NCBI GenBank assembly: GCA_036496265.1
Contig: DASXLL010000162.1
Coordinates: 1-64,000 of the forward strand
Reading direction: 5' to 3'
Source of the DNA: CAYLLN01 sp036496265
Lineage (GTDB): Bacteria; Planctomycetota; Planctomycetia; Pirellulales; Pirellulaceae
Length of the DNA: 64,000 nucleotides
Shown: piece by piece, positions 8,103 through 16,889 of the stretch
Numbering within the stretch: the stretch's first letter is position 1
Layout: each line of letters starts with the position of its first letter
Position numbers and translations under genes: made by a program
Notes under the pieces: generated by a model
The model's database searches: none
What the model was told of the DNA's origin: nothing
What the model saw: only the letters and a program-made list of their open reading frames with translations

Positions 8103-8630
8103 ATGTGGAATTGGTTGCGAAATATCTGGCTGGCGGTTTATACGGTTGGCCAAGGCCTGTACGTTACTGCGCGGTACTGGTTTATCACCTATCGGCCGGA
8201 TCGCGGGACATTTACTGAGCGGTTTGAGTATCCCGAGAAGCCGGTGCCGGTGGCGGCCCGTTACCGTGGCTTTCATCGGTATGATCTGACGACCTGCATC
8301 GCCTGCGACCAGTGTGCGAAGGCCTGCCCGGTCGATTGCATTTACATCGGCAAGGAGCGGGTTGAAAACGGCAAAGGTTTTAAGGTCACAGGGTTTACAA
8401 TCGACTACAGCAAGTGCATGTTTTGTGCGCTGTGCGTCGAGCCGTGCCCGGTCGATTGCATTTTTATGGGTGCCACGCACGACCTGTCGTGCTATAGTCG
8501 CGACGGATGCATCGTCGATTTTTCCCGGCTGCCGGTGGAAATCGGCTGGGGCAAGACGACGTTGAATCCGACGGCGGTCGCGGAGTCGAAACTCATTGCC
8601 GAGCCGGTGCACGGCGGGCCGAATCAGTAA
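8103..8630 (+). CDS. nuoI: NADH-quinone oxidoreductase subunit I (2x 4Fe-4S)
   Basis: 175 aa, the peripheral-arm subunit of respiratory complex I that carries clusters N6a and N6b. Two full ferredoxin motifs are visible: CIACDQCAKACP (Cys65, 68, 71, 75) and CMFCALCVEPCP (Cys105, 108, 111, 115). The N-terminal stretch before them (YWFITYRPDRGTFTERFEYP) is typical of NuoI rather than of a free ferredoxin. The gene stands alone, without nuoH or nuoJ, so the nuo genes are scattered; nuoB is 49 kb away in the suf cluster. Confidence 0.9.
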   Translation: MWNWLRNIWLAVYTVGQGLYVTARYWFITYRPDRGTFTERFEYPEKPVPVAARYRGFHRYDLTTCIACDQCAKACPVDCIYIGKERVENGKGFKVTGFTIDYSKCMFCALCVEPCPVDCIFMGATHDLSCYSRDGCIVDFSRLPVEIGWGKTTLNPTAVAESKLIAEPVHGGPNQ

Positions 8631-8750
8631 TGACGAAACGGTAATGCTAAAGACTCGACAATGGCGTACAAGTGAGTATTGTGACGGTAGTGAAACATTA
8701 TTAGGTAAGTGGTGAGTTTGTGATTGGCTGATCGTACTGCCGAGGTTGTC

Positions 8751-9221
8751 ATGGGGTCGGACGAATACAAGCCGGAGCGGTTGTTCACGATCGACCAGGC
8801 CAATGCGACGCTGCCGCTGGTGCGGGCGATCACCGGCGACCTGGCCACGCTGGCGAAAGATGTCGTCGAGCGGCGACATCGGCTGGCGTTGCTCACCTCC
8901 GGCCGCGATCTCAAGCTGGGCGATCCGTACTCGGACGAATTGGCTCAGATGGAGACAGACCTGGAGCGGGACGCGATTCGGCTGCAAGGCTATGTCGATG
9001 AGCTGCGCGAGTTGGGCGTTGAGCCGAAGGGCGCCGTCGAAGGTCTCGTCGATTTTCCGTGCCAGATGGACGGCAAGCTCGTGCTTTTGTGTTGGAAGCT
9101 CGGCGAGCCGGAAGTTTTGTATTGGCACGATCTCGATTCGGGCTTTGGTGGCCGGCAGCCGTTGACCGCGGGTAGCGTCTCGGGCGGTTACGGTCACGAC
9201 GACGAGTCGTATAACGATTAG
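8751..9221 (+). CDS. DUF2203 family protein
   Basis: 156 aa. LFTIDQANATLPLVRAI at the N-terminus and VDFPCQMDGKLVLLCWKLGE followed by YWHDLDSGFGGRQPL at the C-terminus are hallmarks of DUF2203. The middle is a long helical hairpin. The biochemical role of the family is not known. ATG 8751 gives the family start; a TTG at 8724 would add nine residues. Confidence 0.85.
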   Translation: MGSDEYKPERLFTIDQANATLPLVRAITGDLATLAKDVVERRHRLALLTSGRDLKLGDPYSDELAQMETDLERDAIRLQGYVDELRELGVEPKGAVEGLVDFPCQMDGKLVLLCWKLGEPEVLYWHDLDSGFGGRQPLTAGSVSGGYGHDDESYND

Positions 9222-9237
9222 TCGTGCGGCAGTTTGC

Positions 9238-9265
9238 GGAACGCTACAGAGGGTGTTCCCTACAG
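9238..9265. repeat. Family E hairpin (GGAACGC...GTTCCCTACAG)
   Basis: GGAACGCTACAGAGGGTGTTCCCTACAG lies at the convergent end of the DUF2203 and mtdB genes. Related copies are at 11870, 36479, 55249 and 55311. It overlaps the mtdB stop region and may terminate both transcripts. Confidence 0.7.
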
Positions 9266-10123
9266 CTCCTGGCCAATCTGAAAGACCTCTTCGGCGTCGA
9301 GCACGAGGTTGTTGGCGGTGAAGAGGCGCTCAATCGCCGCTCGGTGGATTTTCATCTTCGTTCCGCCGACGCCAATGGCACCGTAGCAGATGACGCCGTC
9401 GCGCTCCTTCGCTTTGTCCATCGCTTCAATGCCGCCGATGCCGGCGGGAGGCACCGCGTTGAGGTCGATGGCGACCTTTAGCGACGTACGCTGTCGGCGA
9501 ACCGCGACGGAGAGCAACTCAACGCCTGCGGCGCCGGCCGCAATGACGACTTGAGCGCCGTCGATCGTTCGGCTGATCTCGTCGGCGGACGTGCAGCGTT
9601 GCGGGGTCAATTGTGCGGCCGCAATGTGCTGTTTAATTCGCTCACAGGCCTCGGCAGCCCTTTCAACGGATCGCGAGGCCACGCGTACGTTCGCTCCTTG
9701 ACGAGCCAACAGCCGAGCGGCCCGCTCGCCGACGGGACCCGTGCCGCCGAGCACGACGGCTGTCGAGCCGCTAAGGCTGACGTGTTTGGCCGCCGCCAGG
9801 ACGGCGGCGGCAGCGGTCGTGTTCGCGCCATTGGCGTCGAGCAACACGGAGACGCGCATGGGGCCGAAAAATGCCTTCGTGGCGGCGGCGAGCAGTTCCT
9901 CGCCGATCGTAACGCTCGAGCCGCCGATAAAAATAGCCGTCTGCGACAAATCCTGCGGCGCGCGGGTGAAAATTGCGCCGTGAACGAGGCCCTGAACATC
10001 CGCCGGCTTCACGCCGCCATATTGCAAAAGCCGATCGACGCCCGCATCAGTGGCGACGACCGCGTCGAAGACGCTGGCGTGCGGATCGGAGTCGAGCTGG
10101 ATGAGGATTTTGGGTTTGGGCAT
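9260..10123 (-). CDS. mtdB: Methylene-tetrahydromethanopterin dehydrogenase
   Basis: 287 aa. Oxidises methylene-H4MPT to methenyl-H4MPT with NAD(P)+, a step of H4MPT-linked formaldehyde oxidation. The N-terminal segment (ILIQLDSDPHASVFDAVVA) and the Rossmann motif VVLGGTGPVG (residues 123-132) fit the MtdB family. LDANGANTTAAAAV is also typical. H4MPT-linked C1 genes are known in planctomycetes. fae lies about 1.8 kb further on the same strand with two DUF1559-region genes between them. The 3' end falls in a dispersed hairpin. Confidence 0.9.
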   Translation of the reverse strand: MPKPKILIQLDSDPHASVFDAVVATDAGVDRLLQYGGVKPADVQGLVHGAIFTRAPQDLSQTAIFIGGSSVTIGEELLAAATKAFFGPMRVSVLLDANGANTTAAAAVLAAAKHVSLSGSTAVVLGGTGPVGERAARLLARQGANVRVASRSVERAAEACERIKQHIAAAQLTPQRCTSADEISRTIDGAQVVIAAGAAGVELLSVAVRRQRTSLKVAIDLNAVPPAGIGGIEAMDKAKERDGVICYGAIGVGGTKMKIHRAAIERLFTANNLVLDAEEVFQIGQEL

Positions 10124-10238
10124 GGTCGAGTGCGGAGCGCGGAGTGCGAAATGCGGAATAGGGCACGGAGACTCAACGCATTTGACGCGTATAAGCCAGC
10201 CGGATCAACGGCGGTGCTGCAGAAAGCTGCGCCGGCAA

Positions 10239-10607
10239 TTAGGACTTTTTTTCAGGCAATTTTCGCGCGAGACTGGTGAGCTGGTCGAGCTCTTTGCGGA
10301 TGTCGGGCCTGCCGCCGGGTTGGCAGCGGTCGAGGATCGTCTTCGATGTGGTCAGCAGATCGGAATAGACGTCTTTGTAAGGCCCAAACGGCCGGTCATC
10401 GTGGCTGAGTTCGGTGACAATTAGCCTGATTTGCGTTTGCGGCTCGCTGGAGCCGCGGGCCGTGTCGGTCAGACCGAGAATCAGCGTGCGCACGTTCTGG
10501 GCGTAGAGGTCCGCGTCCTTGGAATTGTCGGTATAGGGCAGTTCGTGGCGGCAGCCGAGCGCGATTAGCAGCACCAGCACCAAGCGCGCGAAGGTAATGA
10601 ATTTCAT
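10239..10607 (-). CDS. Putative small lipoprotein
   Basis: 122 aa. Hydrophobic leader ending in LIALGC, a lipobox, so the mature protein is probably anchored to a membrane. The remainder is polar and partly helical (RKELDQLTSLARKLPEKKS). It starts 27 nt after the DUF1559 gene stop on the same strand, an arrangement common in planctomycetes, so co-transcription is likely. No known domain. Confidence 0.75.
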   Translation of the reverse strand: MKFITFARLVLVLLIALGCRHELPYTDNSKDADLYAQNVRTLILGLTDTARGSSEPQTQIRLIVTELSHDDRPFGPYKDVYSDLLTTSKTILDRCQPGGRPDIRKELDQLTSLARKLPEKKS

Positions 10608-10634
10608 GAGAAAACAAAATGGCGTGCGAGTGTC

Positions 10635-11612
10635 TTAGTTGTCCACACTGGCCAGACTGCCATCGGCCTGACTCAGCAAGTTGATCCAGTTGGTAACGTT
10701 GACGTTGTCGTTGATGAAGACGACGGCGCCATCCGTCATGCAAACTTGAACGCCGCCGGGATGATGGCTGCGGGCCGTTTGAAAGGCATGGTTGCCGCCG
10801 CTGATACAGCGGAGATCGCGGTCGTTATTGGGCGCATCGCACTGACAGGGATTGTCCCAGCGGGTGTTGTCGAGGGCGTTGCCGTTGGGCACCCGCGGAA
10901 TGCGCGTGGGAGAAGTAAAGTCCTGTCCGCAGATATACGAGCCGACTGCATCGGCCCAGGCGCCGCGCTGATCGCCTGCACGCTTGCCGGCGATGATCTC
11001 GGCGACGGCCACCGTATTGGAAAGGCCGTCGGTGATTTCCGGGAAGCGAGCGCCATAAAATCCCATCGCATTGAACGGCCCGACCAGGCCCGGATTTTTG
11101 AGATCGGTGCCCGACCAGGCATTGCCGGCGCCGTAGTTGGCCCCGTAATTGCCGCGCGCAAAGATGGCGGGCGCTGGAACCGTGTACTTGACGCCGGGCG
11201 GATCGCTGGGGCATTTGAGCAGCGGCAAATCGACACTGACGACGTTCTTGTTCGCGCCGTCCATCGCCCGCAGCTCCCTGAAGTCGTAAATGGCAAATAA
11301 GTTTTGCTGCTCAACAAACGGCAGCAGCAGAATCAGCCAGTTTTGTCCCCAACTGTTGCTCGATGATCCGGTGATGTACGAGTCCTTGTAAGTGAAAATC
11401 GCACCCGGCGGCAGGCGATTGAACGTGTCGTGGTAGTTGTGCAGAGCCAGGCCGAGATTTTTGAGATTGCTCTTACAGCGGATGCGGCGGGCTGCCTCGC
11501 GGGCTTGTTGGACGGCCGGTAGCAGCAGCGCGACCAGCACACCGATGATGGCGATGACGACGAGCAGTTCGACGAGCGTGAATGCAGCTAACTGGCGACG
11601 GTTAACTCGCAT
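10635..11612 (-). CDS. DUF1559 pseudopilin-like protein (H-X9-DG type)
   Basis: 325 aa from ATG 11612. A type IV pilin-like signal (AAFTLVELLVVIAIIG) is followed by LLLPAVQQAREAARR, the shared start of DUF1559 proteins. LHNYHDTFNRLPPG and the C-terminal HHPGGVQVCMTDGAV (H...DG box) complete the family pattern. These proteins are probably processed by a prepilin peptidase and exported; their function is not established. It leads a two-gene unit with the lipoprotein at 10239. Confidence 0.93.
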   Translation of the reverse strand: MRVNRRQLAAFTLVELLVVIAIIGVLVALLLPAVQQAREAARRIRCKSNLKNLGLALHNYHDTFNRLPPGAIFTYKDSYITGSSSNSWGQNWLILLLPFVEQQNLFAIYDFRELRAMDGANKNVVSVDLPLLKCPSDPPGVKYTVPAPAIFARGNYGANYGAGNAWSGTDLKNPGLVGPFNAMGFYGARFPEITDGLSNTVAVAEIIAGKRAGDQRGAWADAVGSYICGQDFTSPTRIPRVPNGNALDNTRWDNPCQCDAPNNDRDLRCISGGNHAFQTARSHHPGGVQVCMTDGAVVFINDNVNVTNWINLLSQADGSLASVDN

Positions 11613-11817
11613 GGCAGAACTCTCTGAATGACAGAAGGTCAGGTGGGCCGCGCTAGACGGGGCTGAGAGAGGCTTATGAAGCGGCGCGAAGTCTATCAAC
11701 TCCTAATGAAGATTTGAGGAAGTTGTGCCCATCATGGTGCGCGATAATTTGGCCCGGTGCAAGCTGAGAAATCGTGCGGTGGAAGCAGTTTGCGATCTGC
11801 GCAGGGGCGCAAGAAAA

Positions 11818-11898
11818 CCGGGAGCAGGTTTGCTCCCGGCTGATCAATTTCGCATACCGAACACGGCTGGTCGGAATGCCACAGAGGGCATTCCCGAC
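11818..11898. repeat. Two dispersed hairpins (CCGGGAGC type and family E)
   Basis: CCGGGAGCAGGTTTGCTCCC begins at 11818. A family E hairpin, GTCGGAATGCCACAGAGGGC onwards, spans 11870-11898. They fill the gap between fae's 3' end and the DUF1559 gene's upstream side. No gene is seen here. Confidence 0.65.
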
Positions 11899-11923
11899 AG
11901 ATTGGACACCGCGACGGAAGACC

Positions 11924-12421
11924 TTAGAACCCGCGGAAGGGATGGACGGCTTTTTCCTTGCCGGCGATCATTTCGTCGGCGGTGGGCTTGCCCTGCATCG
12001 CGCTGGAAATGGCCAGCTTGGTGGCTTCGTAGTTGTATTGATAAATCTTCTTGTCGTCCTGGGCTTCCCAGTGGATGAAGACGCCGCAAACGATGACGAG
12101 ATCTTCGGCCTTGTTCTTCGGAATTACGCCGGCTTCGACTTGATCGGCGACGGCTTTGGCGACCGCAGCCTGAGCGGGACCGAACATCTGCACGGCTTGC
12201 TTCGCGCCTTGGATCGAGACTTTCGTGATCAACACCGTCGCTGGTTTCACGGCCAAATTCGGTGCGAGAACGGCGAGCAGGTTCGAGTGGCCTTTGCTCT
12301 GACGGGCCAAGGCGTTCGCAAAAGCATGACCGACGGGGCCGTCTTTGTCGCCGATGAGCAGATCGATGTGAGCGATTTCATTGCCTTCGCCGACGAGAGC
12401 TTCGCCGATGTACATGGACAT
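11924..12421 (-). CDS. fae: Formaldehyde-activating enzyme
   Basis: 165 aa. Condenses formaldehyde with tetrahydromethanopterin to methylene-H4MPT, the substrate of MtdB. GEALVGEGNEIAHIDLLIG carries the catalytic His (His18 here). LLAVLAPNLAVKPATV, QAVQMFGPAQAAVA and GVFIHWEAQDD-KIYQYNYEATK cover the rest of the family core. Start ATG 12421 has GGAG about 9 nt upstream; ATG 12415 is an alternative. It is divergent from the 808-aa DUF1559-type gene across a 246-nt gap. Confidence 0.95.
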   Translation of the reverse strand: MSMYIGEALVGEGNEIAHIDLLIGDKDGPVGHAFANALARQSKGHSNLLAVLAPNLAVKPATVLITKVSIQGAKQAVQMFGPAQAAVAKAVADQVEAGVIPKNKAEDLVIVCGVFIHWEAQDDKKIYQYNYEATKLAISSAMQGKPTADEMIAGKEKAVHPFRGF

Positions 12422-12667
12422 GGATTGTGTCTCCAAACGAGTGTTTTGCCGAAGTTATGCGTGTCCAGCAAGGTATCAAACGGCTGTGCGATTGCAACCA
12501 CCCGCGCGGCCGCGGCCGGGCCACAATTGAGGCGCCGAATTTGCCGCCAGCTTGTTTGGCCCCCGCCGCACTGCGATACTGCTCCGCGGCTCTCTTTTCC
12601 AAAACCGCGGCGGCTGATAACGGCCAGTCCGCAAGTTTTTCTGCCATTCATTTCCGCAGGTGTCGGC

Positions 12668-15094
12668 ATGTCAGCGCTTGCTCTTATTGCGCCGCTTGGC
12701 GTCCTTCTGATCTCGTTCCTTGGTTTGCCGGTAGCCACGCCCCCGGCCAAGGAAGAGCCGCTAATGGCCCGCGTCGCGCCGGCGGATTGCGTGGCCTACG
12801 CCTCGTGGGCCGCGCGGGCCGAGCCGAGCGCTCGCAGCAACAATCAAACGGAGCAGCTTCTGGCCGAGCCGGAAGTGCAGACTTTCGCCGCCAACTTGCA
12901 ACAGAACATTCTCGGCGCGGCGATCGCTGCCGCGAAGGCGAACGGAGCGCCGGCCGAGCAAACGGAAAAAGTCGCCGCGGCGATCGATCTGTTCGTGCGG
13001 ACGGTGTTCACGCGGTCCGGGGCGGTGTTTATTACGCGACTCGAACCGAATAACAACGGCGTCGATGTCCAGGCGGGCGTGCTCATCAACGGCGGCGACA
13101 GCGCGGCGCAGCTCGAGCAATCGCTGACCGACTTGATCGTGCTCGGCGGCGTGCAAGTCAGCCAGGAAACGCATATCGGCTACCGCTTTCGCAAAATTTC
13201 GCTGCCAGCCGATGAGCCGCTCGACATCGTGTGGGCCGCCGTCAACGGCAATCTGATGGTCGGCGTTGGTCCGCGGGCGATCGAGGACATGAACGCCCGC
13301 ATCCAAACGGGCAAAGAGCCGGCGTGGCTGACACAAGTCAAGGCGAATTTGCCAATCGAGCGGCGATCGACGATCTCCTACGTCAACCTCAAACGGTTGA
13401 TGCAGAATTTTCTGCCGCTGGGCGGGGCGGACGCGGAGAAAGTTGTTGCGGTGCTCGGCCTGAAGCAACTGACTTCGTTTCAATCGACCTCGGGACTCGA
13501 CCAGGTTGGCATGAGCAGCCGCTCCCTGCTGGCTTGGGATGGTCAGCCGCAGGGAATGTTCGCGCTGTTTGATGACAAAGGCATTTCGGCCGGCGATTTG
13601 AGCCATATTCCGGCTGATTGCTTAACGGCGGTCGCGCTGTCGTTCGACTTGCGAAAAATATTCGACTTTACGCTCGCGGCCATGAAGCAAATTGAGCCCG
13701 AGGCCGAAGAACAGGCGCGACAGTCAATCGCCATGGCTCAAAACATGCTCGGCATCGACATCGCCGAGAGTTTGAGCGCGCTGGGGACGCACTGGTCGCT
13801 GCACGTGCCGACGACTGACGGCGGCGGAATGGCGACCGCGCTGGTTGTCGAAGTCCGCGATCAAAACAAGCTGCTCAATCTTGAAAAGACGCTATTGTCG
13901 CGATTCACGACGACGACCGGCGAAATTCAAGGCATCGGCCGTGTAACCAAGACGCCGTTCGGCCGCTATTCGATCACAAGCCTGACGATGCAGACACCGC
14001 TGCCGTTCGTTCCGTGCTGGTGCATTGCGGCCGACAAGCTTGTCGTGGGAATCAGCCCCCAGGCAATCAAGTCGGTGCTGTCGCGACAGCCGGGGGACAA
14101 AAGTTTGGTGGAGCTGCCGGAAGTCGCGTCGCGGCTGTCGGCCAATAACGGCACAGGTGGGCCGCTATCCTTGTCCTTTTACGACACGCCCAAAGCGTTC
14201 GCGGGGATGTATGGTCAGTTGCAGATATTCCTGCCGATGATCAACGGGATGGCGCAACAAAACAACGTGCCGTTCAATCTGGATCTCGCAGCGCTGCCGG
14301 CGCAGCGGACAATCGCCCGCCATTTGCGGCCGAGCGTCACGTCGGTCCGCCGCAGCGCCCGGGGCCTGGAGTTCGAGTCGCAGCAGACATTTCCGGGAAT
14401 GAGTGTTAGCCCGGCAGTGACCGGTGTGATGGTGGCGCTGCTGCTGCCGGCTGTGCAAGCGGCCCGCGAGGCAGCCCGGCGGATGCAAAGCGCCAACAAC
14501 ATCAAGCAGCAGCTACTCGCTCTTCACAACTATCACGACACGTTCGGCACGCTTCCGCCGGCTTACACGACGAGCGCGGACGGCAAACCGCTCCTTTCAT
14601 GGCGCGTCGCGATTCTGCCGTTTATTGAACAGCAGGGATTATTCAATCAGTTTCGTCAGGATGAGCCGTGGGACAGCGAGCACAACAAACAGCTCATCGC
14701 CAAAATGCCGACGGCGTTTCGTTCACCCAACAGCAACGCGAAACCTGGCATGACGAATTACCTCGCGGTCGGCGGCCCGCATGGCTCGCTTTCGAAGCCC
14801 CCCGAGCCAGGCAGCAAGACGGGGCGGCGGTTCGCGGATTTCATCGACGGCTTAGCAAACACGATTGCCATCGTGGAAGCGACGGACGCTTTAGCGGTTG
14901 AGTGGACGAAGCCAATGGAATGGATTCCCGATGAAAAGGAGCCAATGAAAGGCGTGCTAGGCATGCGACCCGGTGGCTTCCTGGCCGGACTTGTCGATGG
15001 GCACGTTGAATTTATCTCCAAGGCGATCGAGCCCGAAATGCTGCGGCGGGCATTCAGTCGTGACGATCGGCTGCCAATTACATGGCCTGAGTAG
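12668..15094 (+). CDS. Large secreted protein with C-terminal DUF1559-like domain
   Basis: 808 aa. Hydrophobic N-terminus (residues 3-24) is a signal peptide or anchor. Residues about 30-570 are a periplasmic module with no family I can name, rich in APADCVAYASW-like beta/alpha segments. From about 575 it switches to DUF1559: VALLLPAVQAAREAARR, LALHNYHDTFGTLPP, SWRVAILPFIEQQ, and a final LVDGHVEFISK that stands for the usual DG box. The prepilin signal that normally precedes this domain is missing. ATG 12668 is chosen because the upstream 298 codons read antisense to fae. Confidence 0.8.
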   Translation: MSALALIAPLGVLLISFLGLPVATPPAKEEPLMARVAPADCVAYASWAARAEPSARSNNQTEQLLAEPEVQTFAANLQQNILGAAIAAAKANGAPAEQTEKVAAAIDLFVRTVFTRSGAVFITRLEPNNNGVDVQAGVLINGGDSAAQLEQSLTDLIVLGGVQVSQETHIGYRFRKISLPADEPLDIVWAAVNGNLMVGVGPRAIEDMNARIQTGKEPAWLTQVKANLPIERRSTISYVNLKRLMQNFLPLGGADAEKVVAVLGLKQLTSFQSTSGLDQVGMSSRSLLAWDGQPQGMFALFDDKGISAGDLSHIPADCLTAVALSFDLRKIFDFTLAAMKQIEPEAEEQARQSIAMAQNMLGIDIAESLSALGTHWSLHVPTTDGGGMATALVVEVRDQNKLLNLEKTLLSRFTTTTGEIQGIGRVTKTPFGRYSITSLTMQTPLPFVPCWCIAADKLVVGISPQAIKSVLSRQPGDKSLVELPEVASRLSANNGTGGPLSLSFYDTPKAFAGMYGQLQIFLPMINGMAQQNNVPFNLDLAALPAQRTIARHLRPSVTSVRRSARGLEFESQQTFPGMSVSPAVTGVMVALLLPAVQAAREAARRMQSANNIKQQLLALHNYHDTFGTLPPAYTTSADGKPLLSWRVAILPFIEQQGLFNQFRQDEPWDSEHNKQLIAKMPTAFRSPNSNAKPGMTNYLAVGGPHGSLSKPPEPGSKTGRRFADFIDGLANTIAIVEATDALAVEWTKPMEWIPDEKEPMKGVLGMRPGGFLAGLVDGHVEFISKAIEPEMLRRAFSRDDRLPITWPE

Positions 15095-15120
15095 CCGCGA
15101 AATAAGTGACGGGAGATCGG

Positions 15121-15246
15121 CAAAGCACGAAGCACGAAGCTCGAAACAAGCACGAAGGATACAAAACTCAAATTCCCAAACCTGAAAAATGCTTGGAATT
15201 TCGTGCTTGGAATTTGTTTCGTGCTTCGGATTTCGGATTTTGAGTT
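15121..15246. repeat. Long imperfect palindrome of GCACGAA words
   Basis: AAAGCACGAAGCACGAAGCTC on the left is mirrored by TTTCGTGCTTGGAATTTG and GTTTCGTGCTTCGG on the right. Similar AT-richer palindromes occur at 45551-45682 and 47582-47704. It lies between two convergent genes. Confidence 0.7.
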
Positions 15247-15255
15247 TCTGTCGGA

Positions 15256-16206
15256 CTACTGCTTCACCGGTTCCATGATGAACTTGACCTTCGGCGGCGC
15301 GGCGGCGTCCTTGGCGGTGAGTTTTTGCTTGACGTAGCGCTGCGGCGCTTTATCGCCGGGGACGGTGAAGTTGTCCCCTTTTTGCAAGATCGGCCGGTCT
15401 TCGATCATGCTGCCGAATTGCCGGTCGGCGCCGGCGGCCTGGCAGGGGAACCAATGACCCTTGTTCTGGTCGTCGGTGAGATAAAACTCCGGATAGGTGT
15501 GACCGGGAATCCACACGGCGCGGGCGGGAATTTTGCTCGCCCGGCACATGGCGATCACGAGCGACGATAGCTCCTCGCAATCACCCTTTTCCGCTTTTAA
15601 CGCGGCACTCGTCGGTTTGATCTCCTCGGCAAATTCATATTTGATATTGCCCCGTACCCAATCGAAGATCGCCGACGCCTTATCCCAGGCTAATTCCTTG
15701 CCGGCCGTTATTTCAGCCGCCAGCGATTTGATTTTGGCATCTTTGCTTTCGATGTACGGGCTGGGATTCAGAAACCGAATGATCCCCGCCGGTGGGGCCT
15801 TTATTTGATAAACGCTGGTCTCGCTTGGCGCTTCGATCCGCCGCTTCGTGATCTCATACGTGACGACAGCCGTGGCTTGCTCGCCGGGTGCGAGCCGCGG
15901 AATGAAGACACTCATCTGCCTCACGCCGGGCTGGCCGGGGGCGGCTTCGAGCGTTCGATACGAAATCTCAGTGCCGGGCGATTTGTCCTCGGCAATTTTC
16001 TTGAAGGTCTGCTCCGGCCATTCCATCGGCACGGGCAACGTGGCCCGAACGCTGCTCATCGCTCCGGTCGCCGTTACAACAACGCCAAACCGCCACTGCG
16101 AGGTCGATTCGGCGCCGAGGGTAATGCCGCGCTCTTCCGCGACGGCCGCCAGCGGAAAAATGAGCAGCGCGGCGGCACAAACAAACGATTGAGCTTCGGC
16201 AGCCAT
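15256..16206 (-). CDS. Secreted transglutaminase-like (cysteine) domain protein
   Basis: 316 aa with an N-terminal signal (FVCAAALLIFPLAAVAEE). The transglutaminase-like core is at about 165-260: a helix ending FDWVRGNIKYEF, then KGDCEELSSL with nucleophile Cys210, CRASKIPARAVWI, and GHTYPEFYL with His236. GHWFPC follows in place of the usual Asp strand. Likely an exported cysteine peptidase or amidase; substrate unknown. It is paralogous to the gene at 16890, which lacks the Cys. ATG 16206 is preferred over a TTG three codons earlier. Confidence 0.87.
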   Translation of the reverse strand: MAAEAQSFVCAAALLIFPLAAVAEERGITLGAESTSQWRFGVVVTATGAMSSVRATLPVPMEWPEQTFKKIAEDKSPGTEISYRTLEAAPGQPGVRQMSVFIPRLAPGEQATAVVTYEITKRRIEAPSETSVYQIKAPPAGIIRFLNPSPYIESKDAKIKSLAAEITAGKELAWDKASAIFDWVRGNIKYEFAEEIKPTSAALKAEKGDCEELSSLVIAMCRASKIPARAVWIPGHTYPEFYLTDDQNKGHWFPCQAAGADRQFGSMIEDRPILQKGDNFTVPGDKAPQRYVKQKLTAKDAAAPPKVKFIMEPVKQ

Positions 16207-16323
16207 AATTCGCAAGGTCGTAGCCAGCGGAAACTAGCGATGAAACGGGGCTAATTCCATGCTACTTCCACAATCGCCGCTCTGCTTGGTCTTTTCCGCC
16301 CGTTGCGCGGCGGAATTTGCGAA

Positions 16324-16806
16324 CTATTCTTCGTCTTCCATCTCTTCCAAGAACTCGCCGCTGGCCGCGAAAACGCCAATCAGCGGCTTTTTCTGAAACG
16401 TCACCGCAATGTCATAGGTGGGCGGACCCTCGGCCGTGATTTCGTTCAGCAGGCGGACCTTGGCCTGCGGATATTTCTTGTTGAGCGCCGCGGTGACAGC
16501 AGCCGGCAAATCCTTCAGCGTAATTTCGCGATCGATGACGCGGATGGGGCCCTTCGGATCGCATGTGATCCAGATTTTTTGATTGTTCAGCAGGATGTGA
16601 ACGTCAACAAACGGCCGATTGTCTTCGACGCCCAGTGCTGCCGATTGCGGCTTGGCGGCGGGAAATTTTGTCATCACCGCATTCATCACGGCCTTCGGAA
16701 CCTGACTCAGCGGCAGTGGCTGAGGCTCGGAGTCATCGGCAAAACCGACGGTAACCGCGGCAATAACCCCAACAAGGGCCAGCCAATGGACACGATAGCA
16801 ATTCAT
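16324..16806 (-). CDS. PepSY-like secreted protein
   Basis: 160 aa. Signal peptide at residues 1-23 (VHWLALVGVIAAVTVGFA). Two repeats of about 60 aa follow, each with the pattern VPKAVMNAVMTKFPAAKPQ and LPAAVTAALNKKYPQAKV, which match PepSY-like / BLIP-like periplasmic domains. Such domains bind peptides or inhibit proteases. It sits between two transglutaminase-like paralogues on the same strand, which would fit a role as partner or inhibitor, but this is inference. Confidence 0.75.
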   Translation of the reverse strand: MNCYRVHWLALVGVIAAVTVGFADDSEPQPLPLSQVPKAVMNAVMTKFPAAKPQSAALGVEDNRPFVDVHILLNNQKIWITCDPKGPIRVIDREITLKDLPAAVTAALNKKYPQAKVRLLNEITAEGPPTYDIAVTFQKKPLIGVFAASGEFLEEMEDEE

Positions 16807-16889
16807 ACGACACTCCTTTGTCTGCCGCGAAGGATTGCAAAACGGCCGAAAGCAGGCCATGCCAGTTTTCGGCCCAATTGGGTTAATTT

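Noticed and set aside
8076..9197. 373-codon minus-strand frame over nuoI and DUF2203
   Set aside because: The opposite strand encodes clear 4Fe-4S and DUF2203 motifs; the frame itself shows no protein-like features.
11774..12667. 298-codon N-terminal extension of the 808-aa protein
   Set aside because: This part reads antisense to fae and through repeats; the signal-like ATG at 12668 is a better start.
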